Below, one piece after another: positions 17,901-27,862 of a stretch of 64,000 nucleotides of DNA. Under the pieces are notes generated by a model. That model saw nothing but the letters and a program-made list of their open reading frames with translations, ran no database searches and was not told the origin of the DNA. Where the stretch lies: NCBI RefSeq assembly GCF_014634745.1, contig NZ_BMBP01000003.1:1-64000 (forward strand), given 5' to 3'. Origin of the DNA: Leuconostoc pseudomesenteroides KCTC 3652. Its GTDB lineage: Bacteria > Bacillota > Bacilli > Lactobacillales > Lactobacillaceae. Each line of letters opens with the position of its first letter. The stretch's first letter is position 1. Position numbers and translations under genes: made by a program.

Positions 17901-20900
17901 GCTGCCGCTGAATTCGATTCACTCGTCGCACTTGATGTTGATTCGCTCAACTTCGTGGATGACGACTCACTTGCTACTGCTGATACCGATTCACTTGTCG
18001 CACTTGATACTGAATCGCTTAACTTTGCGGAAGTTGACTCACTCGCCACTGCTGATATCGATTCACTTGTCGCACTTGATGTTGATTCGCTTAACTTTGT
18101 GGATGACGACTCACTCGCTACTGCTGATACCGATTCACTTGTTGCACTTGATACTGATTCGCTCAACTTTGTGGATGACGACTCACTCGCTACTGCTGAT
18201 ACCGATTCACTCGTCGCACTTGATGTTGATTCGCTTAACTTTGCGGAAGCAGACTCACTCGCTACTGCTGATACCGATTCACTTGTTGCACTTGATACTG
18301 ATTCGCTCAACTTTGTGGATGACGACTCACTCGCCACTGCTGAATCTGATTCACTCGTCTCTGTCGACACTGACTCACTCAAGCTTGCCGCAGTTGACAT
18401 TGACTCACTTTCGCTAATCGAAGTTGACTTCTCAATCGACATCTGCAAATGAACCGTAATCGTTGGCGTGGCATCGACAGAAGTGCCATCAGTACCAGCT
18501 GACATAACATAGGTTCCAGAACCATTATCGACGCTCACAAGTTGATAATCAGCGGTATCATATTGCTGTTCACCATTTAAAGTATCGGACCCGTCAACGT
18601 CAAACAAAGATCCCACTTGTCCACTAATAGTAGCCGTTGAAATCACACTACCAGTCTCATCATCCACATAATTGACAGTAGCACTTGTTGTTTCTGGCGT
18701 AGCTTCGATAATCAAATAATGGGTATATGAGCCGTCTGTTTCAGCAATCGCACCATTGATTGTGTAAGTTCCAGGAACCGTTGTGTTACCAAGGGTATCC
18801 CAATAAATGTGTTCACTTAGATTGTACCCAGCTGCAGAGAGTCCCATCGATGCAGCAGTTTCAGGACTATAACTATTGATAATAGCCTGCAAATTTGCAC
18901 CATCAATGACATCACCAATATGTGCAGAACCTTCAGCCAAATCAGAACCGTTCCCAGCCTCATTTACAATATAATATTTATTCCCAGCGGCGTCTGTAAA
19001 CTCTTTTAAAACAGAACTAACTGAATCTGTGTAGTCGCTTGCTTTGACAACCGTAATCAATTTCAAAGCAACTTGTTGTGCTGCACCATATACTTCATTA
19101 ATGGTCTGTGTTGAAACCACAGTTTGATTCTCATCAAAAGTTAGTGTGATTGCGTTAGTACCGTCAATTGCATTACCTTGCGCATCTTTACCCGGTGTAT
19201 GCAAATAGTATGTCTGCCCATTTGACGTGATCGTTGCTGGTACATCAATCGAGTTAACCGTATAAGTCGTACCATCATCAGAAGCCACGCCATCTGCACC
19301 TTGCCAAACAACAGCGCCACTTTGCGTCGTAACACCAGTTACGCCGTCGGTAGCTAGAGCGGCTGTTCCAGTTACAGTGGTTGTTGTAGCCGGCTGTAGT
19401 ATATTGCCACTCGCATCTTCGTACGTCAATTGAATATTAAACGTATTTACCTTGCTTGACGTGGTAATTTTGTGCGGTACATCAATCGTCACTGGCTGAT
19501 CAACTGTGCTATCATTGTCGAAGTTAACCGTTAAGACACCATTCGCATCAATCGTGCCACCAGTTACTACTGCTTGCGAAAAATCATATCCAGCAGGCAT
19601 TACTTTTGATAAATCAAAGGTTGCTGTGGTGCCAGATCCACCATAGACAGTGCTATCTGATGTCAAAGTGACAGCTTGCCCAGTAGTTGCATCGTTGACA
19701 GTGATAGTGGCTGTTTGAGCGACTAAATTAGCGTACGCTTGATTCAAATCTTGTTGTGACGCATTATCATTCGTCAAAACTTGTTGTGCATCAGTCAATT
19801 GCGCCGCCATCACACTTGCAAGATTGCTATTAGCAGTCGTTGTGTTCACCAACGCCTGTAACTGTGTCTTGTCAATTGCTTGATACGCAATTACAGTCGC
19901 TGACGCGCCAGTAACTGCGCCCGTATAGGTCGCCGAATAAGTTGTCGTCGCAAATTGTCCAGTCGCGACATCTGACACATCTGGCGTCCCAGTATCAAAA
20001 CCAGCTGTAACTGTAATGGTTGGTGCAATTTTTGTTGATTGCAAAGACTGAAGCATACTATTCAAACCATTGACTAAGTTAATGCTTGCTTGGTTAACAC
20101 TTTTCATCATGTTATCCACTGCTGTTGCGATACCTTGAGAGGCTGTATTAGCAACACCTGTTACAACATCTGTTAAAGTACCACCTATAACACCACCGCC
20201 TAATAGACCCCCAAGAGCACTTACAACCTGATTTCTAAATGTTGAAGAAGAAATATCTGATGTTCCCAAATAAGCAACCTCAGAATTATAACGAATGGTT
20301 GCTTGATCCAACACCTTTTGTTCCTCAGTAATCAATGTCTCTAAGACTGACTTAGCATACATTGAATTACTATCAGTACCACTTATAGCGTTCATAGCAT
20401 TCGTTAACGTTTTAATATAACCTGCAGCTAATGTTTTCACTTGTGAATCAACTGTAACAGCGACACCCTGTGAAATTAATTTCAAAGCTGTCGTATTTAA
20501 GTCACCTTTTAACGCACCATTGAAAGCGTTGTAGACAACAGCATACCATCCAATAACAAAATTAGGTACAGTCGTACTAGCATAAGTGTTAATGTCAGAT
20601 TGAATATTAGACATATTAGCGGTTAGTTGTGCCATCAGTGCATCGATGTTGCTATGAACCAATTCATTCGGATCTAATGAAATATTTGTTGAATACGTGC
20701 CATCACCATTGTCAACAACCGGGTTGACATATGTCGCGGAAGTAATATTTTCTGGTTTTAAAATATTCATAAGTGATGACAAAGTCGCTTGAATCGCTGT
20801 TAAGTCAGCATTATTCTGTCCAAAGGTCAAAGCAGGAATCATACCACCAGCATTGCCATTTTTCATACTGCTTATCATCTGTTGCGCTTCCGCACCATTA

Positions 20901-22618
20901 ATATCGTTAGCCAATGATGAAGCATATGACTGTACCGTTATCCACATTGATTTATCAGCTGTGTTAGAAGCAGCGGCTGCATTATTACCTGCTGTAGTGG
21001 CATAACTCGTCAACCAACTCTGCGGATTACTGTTGAAGTTCAAAAAGGAACCCGCAGAGGTACTAAATTTCAAATTACTATCGGTGTTAATGTTTGACAT
21101 GCCATTTGTTAAAGCTGTGACATAAGAACTAACAGCGTCAGTTGCTGAAGCAGTTGCTGCTGAAGTAACGGCAGTATCAGCATTGTAATTGACATTGACT
21201 AACACTGTGTCCGCGTTTAACAAGGCAGCGTATGAATCAGCAAGCGATGTTGCTTGAGATTGCGCCAAAGATACTGCTGCTGATTCTGCACTACTCGTGG
21301 CAGCAGATTGCGCGTAAGCGTTAGAAGCTTGAGCACTCGTAGCCGCAATTGCGGCAGAATTAGGTGCAGCATTAAGGGCATTAAGTGCTGATGTGGCTGC
21401 AACTGCGGCGCTTGATGTTGCGGCTGAGGCTGCCTCCCATGATGTCTCTAGACTAGCAATTGCTTGTGTCGTCACACCAGACGCCCATTGCTTAGCAACA
21501 CCAGTATTTGAACCATCCCAAGCAGTCCCAAAAACAGCCAAAAATGTTGCCTTATTAGCTGTGGCATTTACTAGAGCAAATCCAACTGCAGCTGCTGTCG
21601 TGCTGGCAGCGCTATAATAACTATCATATGCTGCTTTTAAATTACCACTGTTTGCGGATGCCAATGCGGCATTCAATGAAGATAATATCGCACTGTAACT
21701 ATCTGAGCTTTTATTAAGGTTAGATATAGTAGTCGTGATAATTGCTGCCATTGAAGCGCCATTACTACTTGCAATAGCAGCCTGTGAGCTTTGTGCACTT
21801 GCATAACTAGTTTGTGCAGCAGCATTAGAATTCTGTGCTGCTAGCAGAGCAGCAGATTGAGCAGTAGCTGCAGCCGAGTACGAATTAGCCAAAGAGGCCG
21901 CCGCTGAATTAGCTTGAGCAGCAGAGCTGGCAACGGTGGCCACACTTGCAGCAGCACTGCTATTTGCAGAGGTAGCCGCGGAACTAATCGTTGCCAATGC
22001 GTCTGATGTCACAGTAGCAGTCGAACCACCAGCCGTGGTTACTGTACTGCCACTTTGTGTCGGCGATACCAATGAAGAGGTGGCATTACTTGGCGTGGTG
22101 ATAGTTACCGCCACACTACCGTTATTGTATGTTGAAGCTGCACTGCTTGATGTAGCACTTGCACTTGTCGTCACATCAACAGCATTAGACGTTGCATCAG
22201 CATTTTTATCTACTGAAATGGCATTTTGGTCATTCGCGTCAGCACTAACTGTGTTATCTGTGGCAACTGAATCAAGCGTTGGGTAGGCACTGCTCCCCAA
22301 AGAACCAGTGGCGTAAGAATCACTGGCTGAATTAGCTGATACTTGTGCATTGGCTGAAGACACTGCTTCACTGGTTGTATTAGAAAGTGTGTTGTCAGCG
22401 GCACTTGCTGGACTAGCTGCTGCTGAAGCCGCCATTGCGGTACTACCAGTGGTTGTGTCTGCACTAACTTTATCAGTGTCGTCAATGAGAGCCATCCCCG
22501 TCAAAACCATCAACGTTGACAATCCAGCTGTAATCCATTGCCGACCAGATTTATACATTTTATAACGTTTTACTTCATTTGTTGGTCGAGAGTTGCGACC
22601 ATCATATTTTGCGCTCAT
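14951..22618 (-). CDS. Giant serine-rich-repeat surface adhesin
   Basis: A 2555-residue secreted adhesin. The N-terminus carries the long KxYKxGKxW signal (KMYKSGRQW at 20-28, hydrophobic core, probable cleavage after VSA near 54), the usual tag of accessory-Sec substrates. A ~250-residue Ala/Ser-rich stretch follows, then a non-repeat region to ~1400 with MucBP-like and beta-sandwich segments ([22 protein letters not shown]). Two serine-rich blocks follow: about 18 copies of a 24-residue unit (TKLSEST...AVAS) and then a 12-residue unit ([12 protein letters not shown]). The C-terminus has a hydrophobic helix and AKRRKK tail but YETGD instead of LPxTG. I start at the ATG at 22618 (AAAGGAAG); an in-frame TTG lies 2 codons upstream. 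It is glycosylated presumably by GtfA/GtfB and exported with the Asp proteins. Confidence 0.93.
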   Translation of the reverse strand: MSAKYDGRNSRPTNEVKRYKMYKSGRQWITAGLSTLMVLTGMALIDDTDKVSADTTTGSTAMAASAAASPASAADNTLSNTTSEAVSSANAQVSANSASDSYATGSLGSSAYPTLDSVATDNTVSADANDQNAISVDKNADATSNAVDVTTSASATSSSAASTYNNGSVAVTITTPSNATSSLVSPTQSGSTVTTAGGSTATVTSDALATISSAATSANSSAAASVATVASSAAQANSAAASLANSYSAAATAQSAALLAAQNSNAAAQTSYASAQSSQAAIASSNGASMAAIITTTISNLNKSSDSYSAILSSLNAALASANSGNLKAAYDSYYSAASTTAAAVGFALVNATANKATFLAVFGTAWDGSNTGVAKQWASGVTTQAIASLETSWEAASAATSSAAVAATSALNALNAAPNSAAIAATSAQASNAYAQSAATSSAESAAVSLAQSQATSLADSYAALLNADTVLVNVNYNADTAVTSAATASATDAVSSYVTALTNGMSNINTDSNLKFSTSAGSFLNFNSNPQSWLTSYATTAGNNAAAASNTADKSMWITVQSYASSLANDINGAEAQQMISSMKNGNAGGMIPALTFGQNNADLTAIQATLSSLMNILKPENITSATYVNPVVDNGDGTYSTNISLDPNELVHSNIDALMAQLTANMSNIQSDINTYASTTVPNFVIGWYAVVYNAFNGALKGDLNTTALKLISQGVAVTVDSQVKTLAAGYIKTLTNAMNAISGTDSNSMYAKSVLETLITEEQKVLDQATIRYNSEVAYLGTSDISSSTFRNQVVSALGGLLGGGVIGGTLTDVVTGVANTASQGIATAVDNMMKSVNQASINLVNGLNSMLQSLQSTKIAPTITVTAGFDTGTPDVSDVATGQFATTTYSATYTGAVTGASATVIAYQAIDKTQLQALVNTTTANSNLASVMAAQLTDAQQVLTNDNASQQDLNQAYANLVAQTATITVNDATTGQAVTLTSDSTVYGGSGTTATFDLSKVMPAGYDFSQAVVTGGTIDANGVLTVNFDNDSTVDQPVTIDVPHKITTSSKVNTFNIQLTYEDASGNILQPATTTTVTGTAALATDGVTGVTTQSGAVVWQGADGVASDDGTTYTVNSIDVPATITSNGQTYYLHTPGKDAQGNAIDGTNAITLTFDENQTVVSTQTINEVYGAAQQVALKLITVVKASDYTDSVSSVLKEFTDAAGNKYYIVNEAGNGSDLAEGSAHIGDVIDGANLQAIINSYSPETAASMGLSAAGYNLSEHIYWDTLGNTTVPGTYTINGAIAETDGSYTHYLIIEATPETTSATVNYVDDETGSVISTATISGQVGSLFDVDGSDTLNGEQQYDTADYQLVSVDNGSGTYVMSAGTDGTSVDATPTITVHLQMSIEKSTSISESESMSTAASLSESVSTETSESDSAVASESSSTKLSESVSSATSESVSAVASESASAKLSESTSSATSESVSAVASESSSTKLSESVSSATSESVSAVASESSSTKLSESTSSATSESISAVASESTSAKLSDSVSSATSESVSAVASESSSTKLSESTSSATSESNSAAASESVSTKLSESTSSATSESNSAAASESSSTKLSESTSSATSESVSAVASESASAKLSESTSSATSESVSAVASESSSTKLSESTSSATSESNSKVVSESSSTKLSESTSSATSESVSAVASESSSTKLSESTSSATSESVSAVASESSSTKLSGSVSSATSESVSAVASESSSTKLSGSVSSATSESNSAVASESSSTKLSESVSSATSESVSAVASESTSAKLSESTSSATSESVSAVASESVSAKLSESTSSVTSESVSAVASESTSAKLSESTSSATSESVSDSRSMSTSVSLADSTSQSNSVSDSRSMSTSVSLTDSTTKSESTSASVVTSTSVSESNSKLASDSVSDSRSTSTSVSLADSTSQSNSVSDSRSMSTSVSLTDSTTKSESVSNSESTSKSDSISNSESTSKSDSISNSDSTSKSDSISNSDSTSKSDSISNSESTSKSDSISNSDSTSKSDFISNSDSTSKSESISNSDSTLKSESVSNSDSTSKSESVSNSDSTSKSESISNSDSMSKSESISNSESTSKSESISNSESTSKSESISNSDSTSKSESTSESAVTSTSVSESDSRSMSTSVSLTDSTSQSDSVSDSRSMSTSVSLSDSTTKSDSTSKSDSISNSDSTSKSDLISNSDSTSKSESTSESAVTSTSVSESDSKLASDSVSDSRSTSTSVSLRDSTANSESTSTVASDLASNSASLSTKNSTSTTITSENVSTSEYSELNSTKSSESLSTSSSQANESQSLSTIASDEISTSLSERISASDSLSTAESTSAIIVSEHNATSVKLSDATSLSESTAIVNQSDSTSVRVMPSDETSTSESKSQSVSEFTSEFDSTLTSLHQSEVSSERQSKSQVDDTTGNIVMKNQATDRVQTLESTTGSNMTAKLTTTAPTISAEKVTSTNSLSVPSQATVLKGLLPENPKIITARRILIGQYETGDKFNIRLILEILTPLILISGFLLAAKRRKKEGDAETK
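15950..16740. repeat. 36-bp tandem repeats encoding SRR block 2
   Basis: Tandem imperfect 36-bp units encode 12 residues of the [13 protein letters not shown] type on the minus strand. Synonymous differences between units show they are maintained at protein level rather than recently copied. Boundaries are approximate. Confidence 0.85.
17040..18370. repeat. 72-bp tandem repeats encoding SRR block 1
   Basis: About 18 imperfect 72-bp units encode a 24-residue repeat with a central TKLSEST or AKLSEST on the minus strand. Copy number is likely to vary between strains. The repeat also leaves a long spurious open frame on the opposite strand. Confidence 0.88.
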
Positions 22619-22800
22619 AATCAACTTCCTTTTCGTTTAGTCAATCTTCTACTTTAAATGTATCACTACTAATACTATTTATGATATTTTATGCCTATAT
22701 ATAACCACATATTTTACACATTATTCATATATTATACATACTTACAAAAAGAAAGCATATTTTTAGACTTAACTATGACTTTTTAATGAATTTTAAGCAC

Positions 22801-22837
22801 AAAAAAACGTTAAATGGTACCACACCAGCTAACGTTT
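22801..22837 (-). terminator. Terminator after lysP
   Basis: On the minus strand AACGTTA pairs with TAACGTT around a GC-containing loop and is followed by seven T. It lies just beyond the lysP stop and well upstream of the adhesin start. The ~180 bp between it and the adhesin ATG are very AT-rich and must hold the adhesin promoter. Confidence 0.8.
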
Positions 22838-22848
22838 GCAAAAAATAT

Positions 22849-24291
22849 TTATTTTTTAGGTTGTGACAGGTCGACGTCTTTTAACTTAATCACTTTTGTT
22901 TTGTGAGAAATTTTGTACCAAATATATAGAATGGCAAATAATGGTACCGACAAGTAGGTAACTGCAATCTTTTCCCAATTCAAATTAGTAAAGCTTTCTG
23001 GATCTTGACCAATAATGACCCCAATTGAGATAACCAGAGCAAATAGTGGCCCAAATGGGAACCACTTTGCCCGATACTTCAAATCTGACAGGCTTTTACC
23101 TTGCGCGATATACGCGCGGCGGAAGCGATAATGCGAAATTGCAATTCCAACCCAAGCAATAAAGCCAGTCAATCCAGAGGCATTAACGAGCCAAGTATAG
23201 GCAACCGAGCCACCTTTAGTATTAGAAATAAACGCTAATAGACCGATTGCCGTCGTCAATACCAGCGCTGCCACGGGCACGCCACGTTTTGACACTTTGC
23301 CGAAAATCTTAGGGGCTTCACCCTTACGCGCCATAGCAAACAACATACGTGATGACGCATAAGATCCCGAATTAGCCGATGAAACAATTGATGTCAAAAT
23401 AACAGCATTCATCAAACTGGCTGCAAAAGCGATACCCGCATTTTTAAAGACAATCGTAAATGGTGATACAGCAATATTTTCAGTTGATGAACTTAACAAA
23501 CGTGGGTCTTGGTAGTAAACCAAAGCCGAAATCACAAAAATGGCTAAAATATAAAATAACAAAATTCGCCAAAAGACTTGATTGATAGCCTTGGGCACTG
23601 ATTTGTCAGGGTCTTGTGCTTCTCCAGCAGTAATACCAATTAGCTCAGTCCCTTGGAAAGAAAATCCTGCCACGACAAAGACTGACAAAATGGCTTGTGG
23701 TCCGCCAACGAAGCCATGGTTGCCAACTGATAAGTTTTTCATGACATTGACGTCAGAATGAATAACACCAAAGATTGTTGCCACACCAACCACCAAAAAG
23801 GCGATGATTGTAATCACTTTAATCATTGATAACCAAAATTCAGCCTCACCAAAAGCGCCAACGGAGAACAAATTAATCAAAAAGATGAACGCCAAAGCAA
23901 CGGCTGAAAAAATCCAACCCGGTGTATTGGGCCACCAAAACTTAGCAACTAATCCAACAGCCACAATATCAACCGCCAGCGTGATTGCCCAATTAAACCA
24001 ATAATTCCAACCCATCGCAAATCCTAATGCGGGATCAACATATTTACCTGCATAATCAGAAAATGAGCCAGAGGTTGGTGCATAAGTCGCCATTTCTCCC
24101 AAACTGGTCATCAAAAAATAAACCATCACGCCAATCGCTAAATAAGCAACAATCGCGCCCATTGGACCAGCCTGTGCCACTGTGGCACCCGAAGCGACAA
24201 ACAACCCTGTACCAATTGATCCGCCTAATGCAATCATCGACACATGACGTGTTTTCAGATTTCGTTTGACTTGCCCACTATCTTCAGACAT
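22849..24291 (-). CDS. lysP: Lysine-specific permease
   Basis: A 480-residue, 12-helix amino-acid permease of the APC superfamily. It is very close to LysP across the N-terminal half: RHVSMIALGGSIGTGLFVASGATVAQAGP, YFLMTSLGEMATYAP, GWNYWFNWAITLAVD, FGEAEFWLSMIKV. LysP imports lysine with protons. The true start is the ATG at 24291 after AGGAGAATTTTT; earlier in-frame codons fall inside the riboswitch terminator and are not coding. The lysine riboswitch directly upstream confirms the substrate. Confidence 0.94.
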   Translation of the reverse strand: MSEDSGQVKRNLKTRHVSMIALGGSIGTGLFVASGATVAQAGPMGAIVAYLAIGVMVYFLMTSLGEMATYAPTSGSFSDYAGKYVDPALGFAMGWNYWFNWAITLAVDIVAVGLVAKFWWPNTPGWIFSAVALAFIFLINLFSVGAFGEAEFWLSMIKVITIIAFLVVGVATIFGVIHSDVNVMKNLSVGNHGFVGGPQAILSVFVVAGFSFQGTELIGITAGEAQDPDKSVPKAINQVFWRILLFYILAIFVISALVYYQDPRLLSSSTENIAVSPFTIVFKNAGIAFAASLMNAVILTSIVSSANSGSYASSRMLFAMARKGEAPKIFGKVSKRGVPVAALVLTTAIGLLAFISNTKGGSVAYTWLVNASGLTGFIAWVGIAISHYRFRRAYIAQGKSLSDLKYRAKWFPFGPLFALVISIGVIIGQDPESFTNLNWEKIAVTYLSVPLFAILYIWYKISHKTKVIKLKDVDLSQPKK

Positions 24292-24311
24292 AAAAATTCT
24301 CCTATTCCCAA

Positions 24312-24347
24312 CAAAAAACCTCTTCCTGCTCACACAGAAAGAGGTTT
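24312..24347 (-). terminator. Expression-platform terminator of the lysine riboswitch
   Basis: AACCTCTTTC pairs with GAAGAGGTT ahead of a T run on the minus strand. The same AAAGAGGTT element occurs at the 5' start of the aptamer, so the terminator strand can pair alternatively with the aptamer closing stem. Confidence 0.85.
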
Positions 24348-24370
24348 AAAAAGTCATTTTCGTAATCACT

Positions 24371-24530
24371 TTTCAAAGCGCACCGTATTACTACGACAGT
24401 CTAGTAACTCTTAATTACCAGCCCAAATATCATATTGCCAGATGATATTTTCGGCAATCGCCCCTTTAACATAACATCAGTGTCTTGGCAGACTCAGTTA
24501 TGCGACTCATGTTGATTGCAACCTCTTTGA
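24371..24530 (-). ncRNA. Lysine riboswitch (L box) aptamer
   Basis: The ~160-nt leader shows conserved L-box blocks in order on the minus strand: AGAGGTTGC, ATGAGTC, AAAGGGGCGATTGCCGAAA, GATATTTGGGCTGG, GAGTTACTAGACTG and ACGGTGCGCTTT. In this class lysine binding closes the aptamer and allows the terminator to form, shutting off the permease. It lies directly upstream of lysP and ends at the terminator at 24312-24347. Confidence 0.93.
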
Positions 24531-24554
24531 TATATTAGTAAAAGCATATCACAA

Positions 24555-25229
24555 TCAAACCCGACCGTCAATTTTTAGCACATGTTGCCACTGGCGAGCA
24601 CGTTTGCGGTAAATTTGTGCGCTTAATTGCCACCAAAAGTAGCCAAATAACAAAGCGCCAATGCCGCTTGATAATAGCATATTATTGGCTTGCATCAGTG
24701 AAATCATCATGAAAAGCCAAAATACACCAATCAACGTACTCATGATTATTTGCAGTCGCCTTGACTTCAGTAAACGCGGTAAAATCAACGCCACCACCAA
24801 GAATAAGACTTGCAACCACCATACCAACAATAAATTTGGCATCATGTCACGTAACTGTAGCCCACTATCCCAAGAGATACCAACTACGATGGCAACAATC
24901 AAACACACTAACATCCCCATTATTTGTGAAATAATGAACCACCACATGGCAATTTTGTATTGTGCCAGATAAAGCACACCAGCCATCAAAGCGATAAATG
25001 GCAAGACTAACCAATAATGCGCAAATAGATGTCCTATTGCTAACAAAGCTTGCAGAGAATGTGGCAACATATTTTGAACCACTAGCGTAGCCGCATCATC
25101 TCCAAACGTTACCAAAACAGCATTAAACCTGACTGCAAGGCAAAAGACAATAAAAACGACACCAAAAATAATAATCAATAATTTTCGTAATTTATCAGGT
25201 TGAATTAACACAAATACACTTCCGTTCAC
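24555..25229 (-). CDS. Multi-pass membrane protein, PAP2-like size but no catalytic motif
   Basis: A 224-residue protein with about six transmembrane helices and a basic tail (YRKRARQWQHVLKIDGR). The N-terminal layout, one helix, an extracellular stretch and then IGHLFAHYWLVLPFIAL, is reminiscent of PAP2-type phosphatases. However, the KX6RP, PSGH and SRX5HX3D motifs are absent, so enzymatic activity is not supported. It is divergent from the TauE gene, with a 25-bp inverted repeat between them. It lies just upstream of the lysine riboswitch on the same strand but is not part of that unit. Function unknown. Confidence 0.55.
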   Translation of the reverse strand: MNGSVFVLIQPDKLRKLLIIIFGVVFIVFCLAVRFNAVLVTFGDDAATLVVQNMLPHSLQALLAIGHLFAHYWLVLPFIALMAGVLYLAQYKIAMWWFIISQIMGMLVCLIVAIVVGISWDSGLQLRDMMPNLLLVWWLQVLFLVVALILPRLLKSRRLQIIMSTLIGVFWLFMMISLMQANNMLLSSGIGALLFGYFWWQLSAQIYRKRARQWQHVLKIDGRV

Positions 25230-25292
25230 TCGTCATGCCGAAGTAAACGCTCTCCCAATTTATTAAAATTCTACAAACACGTTTGCTTATCG

Positions 25293-25317
25293 TACACAAT
25301 AATTGTAGCATTGTGTA
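25293..25317. promoter_or_regulatory. Inverted repeat in a divergent promoter region
   Basis: Perfect 8-bp arms TACACAAT and ATTGTGTA are separated by 9 bp, next to a TATAAT at 25320-25325. Its position between divergent genes fits an operator; the cognate regulator is unknown. Confidence 0.5.
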
Positions 25318-25361
25318 GAATATAATTATTGAAAAAACAGTGAAGTGGTAGGAATTTAATC

Positions 25362-26216
25362 TTGGCTTTAACTTTATCCATTATCATTATGCTATTGGTT
25401 GGTGTTTTTGCCGGAGTCCTTGGGGCGCTTTTGGGCCTAGGAGGTGGCATGATTGTCACACCAATCTTAGTGATTGGTTTTAATATTCCTATTCACTACG
25501 CAATCGGTGCCAGTATTGTCGCTGTGATTGCGACTTCATCTGGTGCTTCAATCGCATATTTAAAAGACGACATGCTCAATCTGCGTGTTGCTATGTTACT
25601 CGAAATTTTTACGACAATTGGTGCGCTAATCGGCGCAATATGCGCAGGTTTTTTTGCCCCAATTTGGTTAAATTTCCTTTTTGGCGTGCTGCTGGTTTAT
25701 CAATCCTATCGCATGTGGCGTAAGTTACACACCCACAATCAAGCCGAATTAGTTGCACATAACGACCCTCTCGCCAACAAATTACAGCTCAACGCTACCT
25801 ACTATGACAAAGCACTGAATCAAAACATTGATTATCGTGTAGAGAATATTCCCGGTGGTGCAGTGGTCATGTTGTGGGCTGGACTCGCGTCTGGTTTATT
25901 AGGCATAGGATCTGGTATGTTCAAAGTATTTGCCATGGATGGTGTCATGAAAATGCCACTCAAACCTGCCAGCGCAACCTCTAATTTAATGATGGGCGTC
26001 ACGGCTGCGGCCAGCGCTCTTGTTTATTTTTTTAATGGCACAATTCGAGCTGACATCGCAGTACCAATTGCTTTAGGTATCGTGTTAGGTGCAACCATTG
26101 GCGCACGCATTATGCCACATGTTCCAGCAAAACGACTCCGACAACTATTTATCCCAGTTGTTGGCATTGCTGGCTTACAACTACTACTAAAAGCATTTAA
26201 TATCACGTTGTACTGA
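25362..26216 (+). CDS. TauE/SafE-family anion exporter
   Basis: A 284-residue membrane protein of the TauE/SafE family (sulfite or organosulfonate export), with about eight helices in two similar halves. Each half carries the glycine-rich motif: VGVFAGVLGALLGLGGGMIVTP at the start and GLASGLLGIGSGMF in the middle. The start is a TTG with TAGGAATTTAATC upstream; no ATG fits. It is followed 11 bp later by a DUF1634 gene, a common partner of this transporter, and then an LCP gene. The transported anion cannot be deduced. Confidence 0.85.
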   Translation: MALTLSIIIMLLVGVFAGVLGALLGLGGGMIVTPILVIGFNIPIHYAIGASIVAVIATSSGASIAYLKDDMLNLRVAMLLEIFTTIGALIGAICAGFFAPIWLNFLFGVLLVYQSYRMWRKLHTHNQAELVAHNDPLANKLQLNATYYDKALNQNIDYRVENIPGGAVVMLWAGLASGLLGIGSGMFKVFAMDGVMKMPLKPASATSNLMMGVTAAASALVYFFNGTIRADIAVPIALGIVLGATIGARIMPHVPAKRLRQLFIPVVGIAGLQLLLKAFNITLY

Positions 26217-26227
26217 GGCACCCACGT

Positions 26228-26590
26228 ATGTCCACTAATCAAACAGAAAAAGATTTAGAACGCCAAATTGGCATTGTTTTACGAATTGGCGTCATAATAG
26301 CGGTTGTTGTCATGATTCTTGGCTTTGCCTGCTATCTTATCAATGGCGCTAAAACAGGCTATTTCCACAATCACTATCCGCGTCAACTAGCACAGATTGT
26401 AAATGGTTCTTTTCATTTTCAAGCCGGTGCTATCATGATGTTAGGATTATTTTTACTCATTCTAACACCCGTTTTACGAATTGTCGCTTCCATTTACGCC
26501 TTCACCAAAGTTAAAGATTGGCGATATGTTGGCATTACCGTCGCAGTTTTCATTATTTTACTTGTTGCCATGTTCATTGGCCAACACTAA
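26228..26590 (+). CDS. DUF1634 small membrane protein
   Basis: A 120-residue protein with three hydrophobic helices (about 20-42, 70-90 and 98-117) that matches the DUF1634 layout: LERQIGIVLRIGVIIA, an amphipathic loop with FHFQAGAIMMLGLFLLILTPVLRI, and a final helix. DUF1634 genes usually adjoin TauE/SafE transporters, as here, so it is probably an accessory subunit. It lies 12 bp ahead of the LCP gene. Confidence 0.8.
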   Translation: MSTNQTEKDLERQIGIVLRIGVIIAVVVMILGFACYLINGAKTGYFHNHYPRQLAQIVNGSFHFQAGAIMMLGLFLLILTPVLRIVASIYAFTKVKDWRYVGITVAVFIILLVAMFIGQH

Positions 26591-26602
26591 TCGGAGATCA
26601 TC

Positions 26603-27802
26603 ATGGCAGAAAATCAAACAAAGTCTCGTACGGAGCGTTTTAAGAAACCAACCCACAAATTGCGAAATACGATTTTAGCAATCATTGCTGTATTAGCAAT
26701 CACGGCCGGCGGCTTCGCATGGTACGCAATTAATAACGCTAAATCAACCATTGATAAGGTTTATAAGAGCACAGGCACTAAAAAGGCCCGCAACGTCTCA
26801 AGCGTTGTTTCTAGTGGTAAGCCATTATCTATTCTATTATTTGGAACTGATACAGGTGAACTGGGTCGTACTTACAAAGGCCGTACGGATTCTATGATGC
26901 TATTGCTCATCAATCCCAAAACAGAAAAAACGACAATGATTTCAATTCCTCGTGACGCAATGGTTGCTATTCCTGGTTATGAAGATACTTTCCCACAAAA
27001 AATAAATGCCGCTTATGCTTATGGTTCAACATCAACAGCCATTAAAACTGTTGAAGCTTATCTCAATATTCCAGTTGATTTCTACGCATTAGTGAACATG
27101 TCTGGTTTGGAAAAAATGGTCACCCAAGTTGGTGGTATTTCAGTGAAATCACCACTTGATTTCACTTATAGCCAAGACACTGCTCACGATTACGGTCCCA
27201 ATTTATACCGTTTCCACAAGGGCAGTACCGGTTATGAACACTCTGATGACAATGGCGTTACATGTTCTGAAACAAAGCACGTCATGACCGGCGATGCCGC
27301 ACTAGCATTTTCTCGGATGCGCTATGACGATCCTGAAGGCGATTATGGTCGTCAAAAGCGTCAACGTCTCGTCCTTGAAGGTTTAATTAAAAAATCTGCC
27401 AATGTTTCGAGCCTCTTGAACAATTCATTTATGACAACGCTTAGTAAAAACGTCCTCACCGATTTGACATTTGGTGACATGACAACAATTGCAAGTAAGT
27501 ATATCAAAGCTAAAAATAACATTGTGAGTGAACATATTCAAGGTGAGGGAACAAGCTATCCAGACTCTTCTGGTAATGCCATTTCCTATGAAGTTGTGAC
27601 ACAGCAAGAAAAGCAACGCGTGACTAACTTAGCTCGTAAAGCGCTGGGATTAAAAGCAGCAACCACTGGTCCTGCCTATGCTGGTGAGGTACCAAGTACA
27701 CTTCAGGCTGTGGCTGCCTCTCTTAGACCAGCAGATGACGAATCCTCAAGTAGCACTGATACTTCTTCCGACACGTCAACAGAAAGTTCTTCAGATCAAT
27801 AA
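26603..27802 (+). CDS. LytR-CpsA-Psr (LCP) family wall-polymer ligase
   Basis: A 399-residue type II membrane protein: cytoplasmic KSRTERFKKPTHKLR, one helix at ~24-45, then an extracellular LCP domain. Core features are ILLFGTDTGELGRTYKGRTDSMMLL, INPKTEKTTMISIPRD, the RMRYDDPEGDYGRQKRQ block with the lipid-phosphate-binding arginines, and an Ser/Thr-rich tail. LCP proteins transfer teichoic acids or capsule chains from undecaprenyl phosphate to peptidoglycan. A short C-terminal serine-rich extension (DDESSSSTDTSSDTS) is unusual and may reach into the wall. It is followed by a strong terminator. Confidence 0.9.
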   Translation: MAENQTKSRTERFKKPTHKLRNTILAIIAVLAITAGGFAWYAINNAKSTIDKVYKSTGTKKARNVSSVVSSGKPLSILLFGTDTGELGRTYKGRTDSMMLLLINPKTEKTTMISIPRDAMVAIPGYEDTFPQKINAAYAYGSTSTAIKTVEAYLNIPVDFYALVNMSGLEKMVTQVGGISVKSPLDFTYSQDTAHDYGPNLYRFHKGSTGYEHSDDNGVTCSETKHVMTGDAALAFSRMRYDDPEGDYGRQKRQRLVLEGLIKKSANVSSLLNNSFMTTLSKNVLTDLTFGDMTTIASKYIKAKNNIVSEHIQGEGTSYPDSSGNAISYEVVTQQEKQRVTNLARKALGLKAATTGPAYAGEVPSTLQAVAASLRPADDESSSSTDTSSDTSTESSSDQ

Positions 27803-27815
27803 TTTTATCATTTTA

Positions 27816-27852
27816 AAACCCCCGAAAAGTTATTTTCGGGGGTTTCTTTTTA
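27816..27852. terminator. Terminator after the LCP gene
   Basis: AAACCCCCGAAAA and its complement form a GC-rich stem followed by a T-rich tail. It separates the converging LCP and APC permease genes and may act in both directions. Confidence 0.9.
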
Positions 27853-27862
27853 ACTGAAAAAC

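Noticed and set aside
15681-18452. A 923-codon open frame on the plus strand opposite the serine-rich repeats
   Set aside because: It is the antisense image of the repeat codons (repeating [11 protein letters not shown]), has no ribosome site or credible start, and disappears outside the repeats.
22801-22837. T-box-like GTGTGGTACCA between lysP and the adhesin
   Set aside because: The element is only the loop of the lysP terminator; no specifier stem or other T-box blocks precede it and no amino-acid gene follows closely.
24555-25229. PAP2 phosphatase assignment for the 224-residue membrane protein
   Set aside because: The three PAP2 catalytic motifs are missing; only the size and helix layout are similar.
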